From Hymenobacter sp. YIM 151858-1 (GTDB lineage Bacteria; Bacteroidota; Bacteroidia; Cytophagales; Hymenobacteraceae): a DNA stretch of 64,000 nt. Position 1 is the stretch's first letter. Each line of letters opens with the position of its first letter. Made by a program: the position numbers and the translations under genes. Below the pieces are notes generated by a model that did not search any database, was not told where the DNA came from, and saw only the letters and a program-made list of their open reading frames with translations. Positions 47,430 to 55,477 of this stretch are shown here, one piece after another. The stretch is taken from positions 2,294,001 through 2,358,000 of the forward strand of contig NZ_CP110136.1 in assembly GCF_025979705.1 (NCBI RefSeq), written 5' to 3'.

Positions 47430-49745
47430 ATGCACAACCTCGACGCTGCCGGCCACGTGCGCGGCGAATCGCAATACCTCGACGATATTCCGGTGCAGCG
47501 CGGCACGCTGCACGCGGCCGTGTACGCCTCGCCGCTGGCCCACGGTAAGCTGAACGGCTTGCGACTGGAGGCCGCGCTAGCGGCGCCCGGCGTGGTGCAC
47601 ATCCTCACGGCGGCCGACATCCCCGGCGAAAACCAAATCGGTGGCATTGTACCCGACGAGCCGCTGCTGGCCGAAGGGCACGTGCATTTCAGGGGGCAGC
47701 CGGTGGCGCTGGTGCTGGCCGAAACCGAACCGCAGGCCCGCGCTGCCGCCAAGCTGATCGAGGCCGACATCGAGCCCTTGCCCGTAATTACCGATCCGAG
47801 GGTGGCCCACGCGCAAGGCGAGCTGATTGTGCCGCCCCGCACCTTCCGCCTCGGCGACCCCAGTGCAGCGTGGGCCCAGTGCGCGCACATCATCGAGGGC
47901 ACGGCCGAAAGCGGCGGGCAGGAGCACTTGTACATCGAAACGCAGGGCGCCTACGCTTACCCTACTGAGCAGGGCGGTGTGCGGGTGCACTCCTCCACGC
48001 AAGGCCCTACCGCGGCCCAACGTCACGGGGCGCGCGTGTTGGGCATTGGCATGCACCGCATCGAGGTAGATGTGGTGCGCCTGGGCGGCGGCTTCGGCGG
48101 CAAGGAAGACCAGGCTACTCCATGGGCTGTGCTGGCGGCCCTAGGTGCCTACCTGCTGAAAAAGCCCGTGAAGCTGGTGCTGCCCCGCCACGACGACCTG
48201 CGCATGACGGGCAAGCGCCACCCCTACTCCTCCGACTACAAGCTGGGGCTTTCGGCCGATCTGAAGCTGCTGGCCTACGAAGTTACCTTCTACCAAAACG
48301 CCGGTGCCGCGGCCGATTTGTCGCCGGCGGTGCTCGAGCGTACGCTGTTCCACAGCACCAATACCTACTTCATCCCGAATGTGCAGGCCACGGCTTACAG
48401 CTGCCGCACCAACCTGCCGCCCAACACGGCCTTCCGTGGGTTTGGTGGGCCGCAGGGCATGTTCGTGATTGAGTCGGCCATTGCCAAAGCGGCCGAGCAG
48501 CTGGGCGTGCCGGCGGCCGAAATTCAGCGCCGCAACCTGCTGCAGGAGGGCGACAAGTTTCCGTTCGGCCAGCCGGCCGAGCTGTGCAATGCCCACGCCT
48601 GCTGGCAGCGTGCCGAGCAGGCTTTCGACCTAGGCAACTGGCAGCAAGAAGTGGATGCCTTCAACCAAAGCAATGCACTGCACAAGCGCGGCTTGGCCAT
48701 CATGCCCATCTGCTTCGGCATTTCCTTCACCAAAACGGCCATGAACCAGGCCCGCGCCCTGGTGCACATTTACACCGATGGCTCGGTAGGCATCAGCACC
48801 GGCGCCGTGGAAATGGGCCAGGGCGTGAACACGAAAATGGTGGAAGTGGCGGCGCGCACCCTAGGTATCCGGAGCAACCGCATCCGCATCGAAACCACCA
48901 ACACTACGCGCGTAGCTAATACCTCGCCTTCGGCCGCTTCGGCCACCGCCGACCTCAACGGCAAAGCCGTGCAGCTGGCCTGCGAGCAGCTGCGCAAGCG
49001 TCTGCTGGCCTTGGCTGCCGAAGAGCTGTGCGTAGCCGAAGAAGGCCTGGAGATTTGCGACGAGCGGGTGCTCACGGCCGGCCACCCCGTCGAGTCGGAC
49101 TGGGAAAAGCTGGTGGCGTCCGCGTACTGGAAGCGCGTCAGCCTCTCCGAAAACGCGCACTACGCCACGCCCGATTTGTGGTTTGATCAGAAAACCGAAA
49201 GCGGCTACCCCTTTGCCTACCACGTGTACGGCACCGCCGCCGTGCAAGCCACCGTGGATGTGCTGCGCGGCACCTACGTGCTCGATGCCGTGCGCCTCGT
49301 GCACGATTTCGGCCAAAGCATGGCCCCGGGCATCGACCGCGGACAGGTAGAAGGCGGCCTGGTGCAGGGCCTGGGTTGGATGACCATGGAAGAATTGCTC
49401 TACGACGAGCAAGGCCGGCTGCTCAGCAATACCCTCAGCACCTACAAAGTGCCCGATTTGTACTCGGTGCCCGCCGATGTGCAGATCGAGTTCCTGGAAA
49501 CCGAAGGCCACCCGCGTGCCATTTTGCGCTCCAAAGCCGTGGGCGAGCCGCCGCTGATGTACGGCATTGGCGGCTACTTTGCCGTGCGCAATGCCATCCG
49601 AGCTGCTCGGCCCGATGTAGCGCCGGCGTTTTCGGCGCCCATCACGCCCGAAAAGGTGCTGATGGCTCTGTACGCACCTAGGGCCGAGGCAGCACCGAAT
49701 GCCGTATCGCAGGCGTCTGCAGCCCAAAGTGCCACCAGCGCCTAA
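47430..49745 (+). CDS. xdhB: xanthine dehydrogenase large (molybdopterin) subunit
   Basis: 771 residues, with the normal length and start (MHNLDAAGHVRGESQYLDDI). GGGFGGKEDQATPW, TNLPPNTAFRGFGGPQGMF (substrate-side Arg), GAVEMGQGVNTKMVEVAART and NTSPSAASATADLNG bind the molybdenum cofactor. KAVGEPPLMYG near the C-terminus holds the catalytic base, about E706. It hydroxylates hypoxanthine and xanthine. It is read in the same direction as xdhA and xdhC; the palindromic element immediately upstream may lower its translation or separate its expression from xdhA. Confidence 0.94.
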   Translation: MHNLDAAGHVRGESQYLDDIPVQRGTLHAAVYASPLAHGKLNGLRLEAALAAPGVVHILTAADIPGENQIGGIVPDEPLLAEGHVHFRGQPVALVLAETEPQARAAAKLIEADIEPLPVITDPRVAHAQGELIVPPRTFRLGDPSAAWAQCAHIIEGTAESGGQEHLYIETQGAYAYPTEQGGVRVHSSTQGPTAAQRHGARVLGIGMHRIEVDVVRLGGGFGGKEDQATPWAVLAALGAYLLKKPVKLVLPRHDDLRMTGKRHPYSSDYKLGLSADLKLLAYEVTFYQNAGAAADLSPAVLERTLFHSTNTYFIPNVQATAYSCRTNLPPNTAFRGFGGPQGMFVIESAIAKAAEQLGVPAAEIQRRNLLQEGDKFPFGQPAELCNAHACWQRAEQAFDLGNWQQEVDAFNQSNALHKRGLAIMPICFGISFTKTAMNQARALVHIYTDGSVGISTGAVEMGQGVNTKMVEVAARTLGIRSNRIRIETTNTTRVANTSPSAASATADLNGKAVQLACEQLRKRLLALAAEELCVAEEGLEICDERVLTAGHPVESDWEKLVASAYWKRVSLSENAHYATPDLWFDQKTESGYPFAYHVYGTAAVQATVDVLRGTYVLDAVRLVHDFGQSMAPGIDRGQVEGGLVQGLGWMTMEELLYDEQGRLLSNTLSTYKVPDLYSVPADVQIEFLETEGHPRAILRSKAVGEPPLMYGIGGYFAVRNAIRAARPDVAPAFSAPITPEKVLMALYAPRAEAAPNAVSQASAAQSATSA

Positions 49746-49778
49746 GTCGGATTTAAGTTATCTGGAGTTGCTTTTGCC

Positions 49779-50792
49779 TTGAGCTTGCTTACCGCTTCCC
49801 CTTCCGTTCCGCGCGATTTGCCGGTGTGGCAGCACGCCTGTGCGTGCCTGCGCGCCGGCACGCCCGCTACGCTGTTGCTGGTGGTAAGCAGCAGTGGCTC
49901 GAGCCCCGGCCGGCAGGGTTTTAAAATGACGGTTGCGCCGGGCAGCATGGCGGGCTCGGTGGGCGGCGGCATCATGGAGCACAAGTTTGTGGAGCTAGCG
50001 CGCAGCCGCATGGCCGAGGGCAACCACGAGCTGCTGCTGCGCCCGCAAATACACCGCAGCGAAGCGCCGCACCACCGCTCCGGCATGATTTGCTCGGGCG
50101 AGCAAACCTTGCTGCTGCTGCCGTTGCGGCCCGCGCACCTGGCTGCACTCGATGCGATTGTGGAAGTGCAGCAACGCGCCGGCAACGGCTGGTTTGAAGT
50201 GCGGGCCGATGGCTCTTTGCACGTGGGCACCGGCCCGGCACCTAGGCCGCTGGGCTACGCCCCCTACACCGCCCTAGGTGCCCACGATTGGCGCTACACC
50301 GAGCACCTGGGCTTCCGCGACCAGCTTACCATTATCGGGGCCGGACACGTGGCGCTGGCGTTGTCGCGCATCGTGGCCACGCTCGATTTTCACCTCACGG
50401 TAATTGACGACCGGCCGGGGCTGAACACCCTGCTCGACAATCCCTACGCCCACCAAAAGCACTGCGTACCCTACCACGAGCTGGCCGGCACCGTGCCTGC
50501 CGGCCCGCACCACTACGTGGTCATCATGACGTTTGGCTACCGCTCCGATGCTGTTGCCTTGCGCCAGCTCATCAACCACCCGTTGGCTTACCTAGGGCTG
50601 ATGGGCAGCGAAGCCAAAATTGCTCAGCTGTTTGCCGAGCTGCGCCACGAGGGCTACACCGAAGCCCAGCTGAGCCGGGTGCACGCGCCCGTAGGCGTGC
50701 CCATTAGCAGCCGCACGCCCGAGGAAATTGCCATCAGCGTGGCCGCGCAGCTTATTCAGCAGCGCAACGCCCCGCCGGCGGCGCGCACCTAG
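49779..50792 (+). CDS. xdhC: xanthine dehydrogenase maturation factor XdhC
   Basis: 337 residues. The N-terminal XdhC/CoxI domain shows ATLLLVVSSSGSSPGRQGFK, MAGSVGGGIMEHKFVELA and GMICSGEQTLLLLPL. The C-terminal Rossmann domain shows LTIIGAGHVALALSRIVATL, PHHYVVIMTFGYRSD and YLGLMGSEAKI. XdhC inserts the sulfurated molybdenum cofactor into XdhB. No ATG fits: translation appears to start at TTG 49779 (a GGAG lies 11 bp upstream) or TTG 49785. Gap to xdhB 33 bp. Confidence 0.9.
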   Translation: MSLLTASPSVPRDLPVWQHACACLRAGTPATLLLVVSSSGSSPGRQGFKMTVAPGSMAGSVGGGIMEHKFVELARSRMAEGNHELLLRPQIHRSEAPHHRSGMICSGEQTLLLLPLRPAHLAALDAIVEVQQRAGNGWFEVRADGSLHVGTGPAPRPLGYAPYTALGAHDWRYTEHLGFRDQLTIIGAGHVALALSRIVATLDFHLTVIDDRPGLNTLLDNPYAHQKHCVPYHELAGTVPAGPHHYVVIMTFGYRSDAVALRQLINHPLAYLGLMGSEAKIAQLFAELRHEGYTEAQLSRVHAPVGVPISSRTPEEIAISVAAQLIQQRNAPPAART

Positions 50793-50864
50793 GGCACGGC
50801 CACCAGCGGGGCGTTGCGGTTGGGCGGCCGTTGTTATTCCGAGGAAGTTGCCATGCCGGGTAAG

Positions 50865-50964
50865 TTGTCATTCCGAGCAGAAGCGAGGAATCTGGTGGGA
50901 GCATCAAGACGAACGCGTGGCCAAAACTCTTGTCCAGATTCCTCGCTTCCGCTCGGAATGGCAA
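50865..50964. repeat. inverted repeat element, TCATTCCGAGC/GAGGAATCT type (family B)
   Basis: Arms 50865-50893 and 50936-50964 are 29 bp each and match at 27 positions when inverted; the intervening 42 bp is unrelated. A partial copy (TTATTCCGAGG) lies just upstream at about 50833. The motif is of a kind I recall as frequent between genes in Bacteroidota. It sits between convergent genes and could act as a terminator or mobile miniature element. Confidence 0.75.
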
Positions 50965-50993
50965 GCCAGATAAACCCGCTGCCGATGCACGAC

Positions 50994-51575
50994 CTAGCGC
51001 TTTGCCGCTATGGCTCGTTGCGCTGCGGCAGTGGCCGGGCCATAGGTCGGCTGAATCATGGCTAGCTCATCGATAGCAAAGCCCGACGACTTAACCCAGC
51101 GCAGGAACTCCGGCGTGCGGATATCCTCGATGCGGTCGTACTGGTGCCGGGCGTTGATTTGCTCGGCCAGCTCGCGGCCGGCGGTTTGCTCGATCAGGTA
51201 CGCCACGGCACAGGGGCGGCCGGTGCGGTCGATAAAGCACGGGCGGCGCTCGTGCGGAAAATCGTAGTTGGCGGGGTATTGTCCTGCCATCCAGTAATTG
51301 CGCAACAGCTTAAGGGCGTGGTAGCGGTTGCGGCGCTGGCGGTTGGTAAGGGCGCGGGTGCCTTTGCGCTGCAAAAAAGCCTCTACGTACTGAAAATGGG
51401 CCGTTATGCGTAGGTGTTCGTTGGTGGTAGCAGTGGGCTCGGTGCCAAACTTGCGGACGTAGCTTACGTCGCCGATAACCGCATTAACGGCCTCGGCGGA
51501 GGACGGTTTGCGCTGGCAGCACACGCACAGCAGCGCGCCCAGCAACAGGTGGGTGAGGATAAGGGGCAGTTTCAC
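50994..51575 (-). CDS. uncharacterised secreted protein, conserved in Bacteroidota
   Basis: 193 residues from a GTG at 51575. The N-terminus MKLPLILTHLLLGALLCVCC looks like a lipoprotein or secretion signal. The core HERRPCFIDRTGRPCAVAYLIEQTAGRELAEQI, then IRTPEFLRWVKSSGFAIDEL, matches a pattern I recall in unnamed Bacteroidota proteins (RRPxFIDxxGxxCAVxxLI). Cysteines in the core are conserved in that pattern. Function unknown. No operon partner. Confidence 0.7.
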   Translation of the reverse strand: MKLPLILTHLLLGALLCVCCQRKPSSAEAVNAVIGDVSYVRKFGTEPTATTNEHLRITAHFQYVEAFLQRKGTRALTNRQRRNRYHALKLLRNYWMAGQYPANYDFPHERRPCFIDRTGRPCAVAYLIEQTAGRELAEQINARHQYDRIEDIRTPEFLRWVKSSGFAIDELAMIQPTYGPATAAAQRAIAAKR

Positions 51576-51695
51576 GGTGGAGAGCAGTAGTTGTATTCAA
51601 TAAGCTGTACTTAAAGATGATCGTATTGCCTTTGCCCCGGCAAGTTATATACACGATCCTACAAAACATAAAATAGTTTCAACAAAATAAAAATA

Positions 51696-53576
51696 CTATT
51701 GGTAACCCGCAGCCTGCAGCCTGAACAGCTCGGCGTAGCGCCCGCCGCGGGCCAGCAGCTCCTGGTGCGAGCCGATTTCGACGAACTGCCCGTGCTCGAT
51801 AACGAGGATGCGGTCGGCCATGCGCACGGTGCTGAAGCGGTGCGAAATGAGCACGGCGGTTTTGCCCTTGGTCAGCTCCGCGAAGCGCAGAAACACCTCG
51901 TGCTCGGCGCGGGCATCGAGGGCGGCGGTGGGCTCGTCGAGGATGAGCAGCTGGGCGTCGCGCATGTAGGCGCGGCCCAGGGCAATTTTCTGCCACTCGC
52001 CGCCGCTTAGGTCCACGCCGCCGGCAAATCGCCGGCCAATCATCTGCTCGTAGCCGCCGGGCAGCTTGCCAATTACCGTATCGGCGAGGCTGCGGCTGGC
52101 CGCGTCCGCGATGCGCGGCTGGTTCTGGCGCTCATCAATGCGACCCACGGCAATGTTTTGGCCCGCCGGCAGCTGAAAGCGCACGAAGTCCTGGAATATC
52201 ACCCCGATTTCCTGGCGCAGCTCGGCCGGGTCGTAGGCGCGCAAATCGTGGCCGTCGAGCAAAATGCGGCCTTCGGTGGGGTCGTAGAGGCGGGCCAGCA
52301 GCTTTACCAGCGTGGTTTTGCCGGCGCCGTTTTCGCCCACCAAAGCCAGCTTTTCGCCGGCGCGCAGCTCGAAGCTGAGGTGACGCAAGGCCCATTTTTC
52401 GGCGTTGCGGTACTTAAAGCCTACCTCCTCGAACCGGAAGCCTTGCCGGATGGGCCTGGGGAACGGCAGGTAGGGCTGGCTGGCATCGCGCACAATGCGC
52501 GGCTGCATCTCGAAAAAGTCGAAGAAATCTTGCAGGTACAGCGCGCCGTCGGCCAAGGAGCTAAAGCGGCTTAGCACGCCTTCGAGCAAGCCGCGCAGGC
52601 GCCCAAACGAGCCGGCCAGAAACGTGAGCTGGCCCACCGTCATGCGGCCGTTCACGGCCTGCACAATCAGGTACAAGTAGGCGGCGTAGTAGCCCATGGT
52701 GCCAATGGCGGCAAACACGGTGCCCCAGCCGGCGCGGCGCAGGGCCAGCGTGCGGTTTTTCAGAAAGAATTCGGAGGAAAGCGTCCGGAACCGCTCGATC
52801 AGAAACCCCGACAACCCGAAGATTTTTACCTCCTTGGCCGTGTCGTCGGAGGCGCCGGTTTGGCGCAGGTAGTCCAGCTCGCGGCGTTCGGGCGTCCAGC
52901 TGTGCACCAGCGAGTAGCTGCGCTCGTTAAAGTGCGATTCGCCCAGAAAAGCCGGCACCACGGCCACGCCCAGGAGCAGCAGCAGCCAGGGGTTGTAGGC
53001 CACCAAACCCGCCGCCAGGAAGCCCATGCTCAGGATATCCTGCGCCTGCCCCAGGAGCTGCGACATAAGCATGGTGCGCGACAACGTTTGCCGGCGGGCG
53101 CGCTCCAGCTTGTCGTAGAACGTGGCGTCTTCGAACTGATCGAGGTCGAGCTGGGCGGCGTGCTCCATCAGCTTTACCGAGGAGTAGTTGGCCAGCAAAT
53201 CGCCCAGCAGCGAATCGAGCAAAGCCACGGCCCGACCTAGGGCATCGGAGAGCACCGCCAGGCCAAACTCGATGGCTACCAGCGTGAGGATGGGCATGAG
53301 TGGAGCGTTGCCGGCGTTTGGCGCCTGGTTTAGCGCTACTACTTCGTCAATAATAAGCCGACCGATGTACAACACGGCCAGCGGCAGCCCGGCACGCACC
53401 AAACGCAGCAGCGCGTTGATGATGAATAACCTAGGGCTGGTTTGCCACACCAGCCGCATAAAGGCCGGGATGTTGCGCAAGGCCGACACCCGCTCGCGGA
53501 AGGTAAGCGCCGGCTTGCCATCGGTGCGGGGCCGCTTGGCCGAAATGCGGCGGAAGAAGGTTGTCCAGAAGCTCAT
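51696..53576 (-). CDS. ABC exporter (fused permease and ATPase)
   Basis: 626 residues from the ATG at 53576 (MSFWTTFFRRISAK); the upstream open part is GC-rich noise. A six-helix membrane domain (about 30-330) contains ATFYDKLERARRQTLSRT, the intracellular loop of exporters. The ATPase has Walker A GENGAGKTTLVKLLA (about 413), VIFQDFVRF (Q loop), LSGGEWQKIALGRAYMRDA (signature), LLILDEPTAALDARAE (Walker B) and LISHRFSTV. It works as a homodimer or with a partner. Substrate is unknown; lipid, peptide or drug export are typical. Monocistronic. Confidence 0.9.
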   Translation of the reverse strand: MSFWTTFFRRISAKRPRTDGKPALTFRERVSALRNIPAFMRLVWQTSPRLFIINALLRLVRAGLPLAVLYIGRLIIDEVVALNQAPNAGNAPLMPILTLVAIEFGLAVLSDALGRAVALLDSLLGDLLANYSSVKLMEHAAQLDLDQFEDATFYDKLERARRQTLSRTMLMSQLLGQAQDILSMGFLAAGLVAYNPWLLLLLGVAVVPAFLGESHFNERSYSLVHSWTPERRELDYLRQTGASDDTAKEVKIFGLSGFLIERFRTLSSEFFLKNRTLALRRAGWGTVFAAIGTMGYYAAYLYLIVQAVNGRMTVGQLTFLAGSFGRLRGLLEGVLSRFSSLADGALYLQDFFDFFEMQPRIVRDASQPYLPFPRPIRQGFRFEEVGFKYRNAEKWALRHLSFELRAGEKLALVGENGAGKTTLVKLLARLYDPTEGRILLDGHDLRAYDPAELRQEIGVIFQDFVRFQLPAGQNIAVGRIDERQNQPRIADAASRSLADTVIGKLPGGYEQMIGRRFAGGVDLSGGEWQKIALGRAYMRDAQLLILDEPTAALDARAEHEVFLRFAELTKGKTAVLISHRFSTVRMADRILVIEHGQFVEIGSHQELLARGGRYAELFRLQAAGYQ

Positions 53577-53742
53577 AAGTCGTACGGGTGCATACGCGAA
53601 GGTGCAACAAGCGGCTACGCGCAATGGGCCGGCCAATGCCCTAGGTGGCCGGCGCGGCCTGCGGCCGTGGCAGCAACCGGTAGCCACCTAGGGCGTTGCA
53701 GTTCGGCATGGGCCGCCCGCTGCTAATTGCTCCGAAATTACC

Positions 53743-53964
53743 GTGGCTTCGACTGCCCTGCAAAAACGCGTGTTGCGGGAATTTATCGCCGGGTGCCATC
53801 GGGAAAGGCATTTTTTCGAAGACAAAAGAATCGTGCAACTAACCACCTACCAAGATGCCCGCGGGCAATTGAATTGGGTGGTTAGCGCTCTGATTGACGA
53901 CCGGTTCAAGGACAATCCAACTATCACTTACAGCTTAATTGACGACACACTGATTCTGGATTAG
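53743..53964 (+). CDS. small hypothetical protein
   Basis: 73 residues from a GTG at 53743. It is mixed alpha/beta (REFIAGCHRERHFFEDKRIV; LNWVVSALIDDRF; TYSLIDDTLILD) and soluble. Residue composition and codon use look like real coding sequence, but no family is recognised. It lies between the divergent ABC exporter and the MFS gene, 198 bp before the latter. Confidence 0.5.
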   Translation: MASTALQKRVLREFIAGCHRERHFFEDKRIVQLTTYQDARGQLNWVVSALIDDRFKDNPTITYSLIDDTLILD

Positions 53965-54128
53965 TACCTGGCGAAGCGGGAGAGATGCTTGGCTGACGCC
54001 TTCCTGCGGTTCGGCAAGCTCAGCATGACGGGCTGGGCAAGCATGTTGCCCCAAAACGAAACCCGCCCTAGGTGCCCGGCGGCACCGCAGGTCGGCGGAA
54101 CCCGCGGATACCTGGCTCCCGCGCGGCT

Positions 54129-54136
54129 TACCTTTG
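54129..54136 (+). promoter_or_regulatory. Bacteroidota -7 promoter element (TACCTTTG)
   Basis: TACCTTTG 26 bp before the ATG of the MFS gene; no TTTG box at 19 bp. It supports the ATG at 54163 rather than the longer open frame. Confidence 0.55.
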
Positions 54137-54162
54137 CCGCGCCACCCGCGTACTACCTCCTC

Positions 54163-55344
54163 ATGCCTACTGCCCCCGCCCGGGTTTACACAGCCGGTTT
54201 CTGGCTGATGTGCCTTAGCTCGTTTCTGTTTTTCCTCTCCTTCAACCTGCTGATTCCGGAGCTGCCCGACCACCTCACGCGCCTGGGCGGCGGCGAGTAC
54301 AAGGGCTTTATCATTGCCTTGTTCACGCTCACGGCCGGGCTGTCGCGCCCGTTCAGCGGCAAGCTGGCCGATACGGTGGGGCGCATTCCGGTGATGGTGG
54401 TGGGCTCGTTGGTGTGCTTTATTTGCGGGTTCTTTTACGTGTGGGCCACCACGGTTTTCAGCTTTTTGCTGCTGCGCCTGCTCCACGGTTTCAGCACGGG
54501 GTTTAAGCCCACGGGCACGGCCGCGTTCATCGCCGATATTGTGCCCCTGGAGCGCCGCGGCGAGGCCATGGGCTACCTGGGCGTGGCGGGCTCGTTGGGC
54601 ATGGCGGCCGGGCCGGCGCTGGGCGGCTACCTCACCACGTACTTCCCCCTGAACACCTTGTTCTACCTGTCGTCGGGGGCGGCGCTGCTCTCGGTGCTGG
54701 TGCAGGGCACCATGACGGAAACCCTCCCCCGGGCCCAGCGGCAGCGGTTTCACCTAGGGCTGCTGAAGCTGCAGTGGCACGAGGTGCTCGACGGGCAAGT
54801 GCTGGCCCCGGCCGTGGTTACGCTCCTGTGCCTGTTTCCGTACGGCGTGATGCTCACCGTCATCCCCGACCAAAGCCGCACCCTCGGCATCGACAACAAA
54901 GGCCTGTTTTTCACCTGCTACACGTTGGCCTCGCTGGTTATTCGCCTGGTGGCCGGCCGCGCCTCCGACCGCTACGGCCGCGTGCCGGTGCTGCGCATTT
55001 CCAGCCTCATGCTGCTGGTGGCGCTGGTGGTGCTGGCCCTGGCCCAAAGCAAGCTGGTGTTCCTGGGTGCCGGGGTGCTGTTCGGGCTGGCCGCCGGCCT
55101 CAACTCCCCCACCCTGTACGCCTGGACGGTAGACCTGAGCGACCCGGAGCGCCGCGGCCGCGCCGTGGCTACCATGTACATTTTTCTGGAGGTGGGTATT
55201 GGCCTGGGTGCCTTGCTGGCCGGCTGGCTCTACAGCAACGAGCCCACCCGCTTGCCGTGGGTGCACGGGCTTAGCGTGGCATGCGTGGTGGCCGCGCTGG
55301 TGTACCTGTACCGGCAGCCTACCCAGCAGCTTATTCGCGGATAA
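54163..55344 (+). CDS. MFS transporter
   Basis: 393 residues from the ATG at 54163 (MPTAPARVYTAGFWLMCLSS), 12 hydrophobic helices. GLSRPFSGKLADTVGRIPVM between helices 2 and 3 is the MFS signature loop, and RLVAGRASDRYGRVPVLRIS is its counterpart in the second half, showing the internal repeat. DIVPLERRGEAMGYLGVAGS is motif-like in helix 4-5. It resembles efflux-type members, but substrate cannot be read. Promoter TACCTTTG upstream. Confidence 0.87.
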   Translation: MPTAPARVYTAGFWLMCLSSFLFFLSFNLLIPELPDHLTRLGGGEYKGFIIALFTLTAGLSRPFSGKLADTVGRIPVMVVGSLVCFICGFFYVWATTVFSFLLLRLLHGFSTGFKPTGTAAFIADIVPLERRGEAMGYLGVAGSLGMAAGPALGGYLTTYFPLNTLFYLSSGAALLSVLVQGTMTETLPRAQRQRFHLGLLKLQWHEVLDGQVLAPAVVTLLCLFPYGVMLTVIPDQSRTLGIDNKGLFFTCYTLASLVIRLVAGRASDRYGRVPVLRISSLMLLVALVVLALAQSKLVFLGAGVLFGLAAGLNSPTLYAWTVDLSDPERRGRAVATMYIFLEVGIGLGALLAGWLYSNEPTRLPWVHGLSVACVVAALVYLYRQPTQQLIRG

Positions 55345-55477
55345 GCCAGGCACTAAAAATATTCATACAATCTTCATTTCGATATAGCGTTGGCGTGTAC
55401 TTTTAGGCTACCAAACCTGCGTATCCTCTGCACTTAGCCGCGGCCATCCAGTTTTGGAGTGGTTTTTATCGCGCTAT

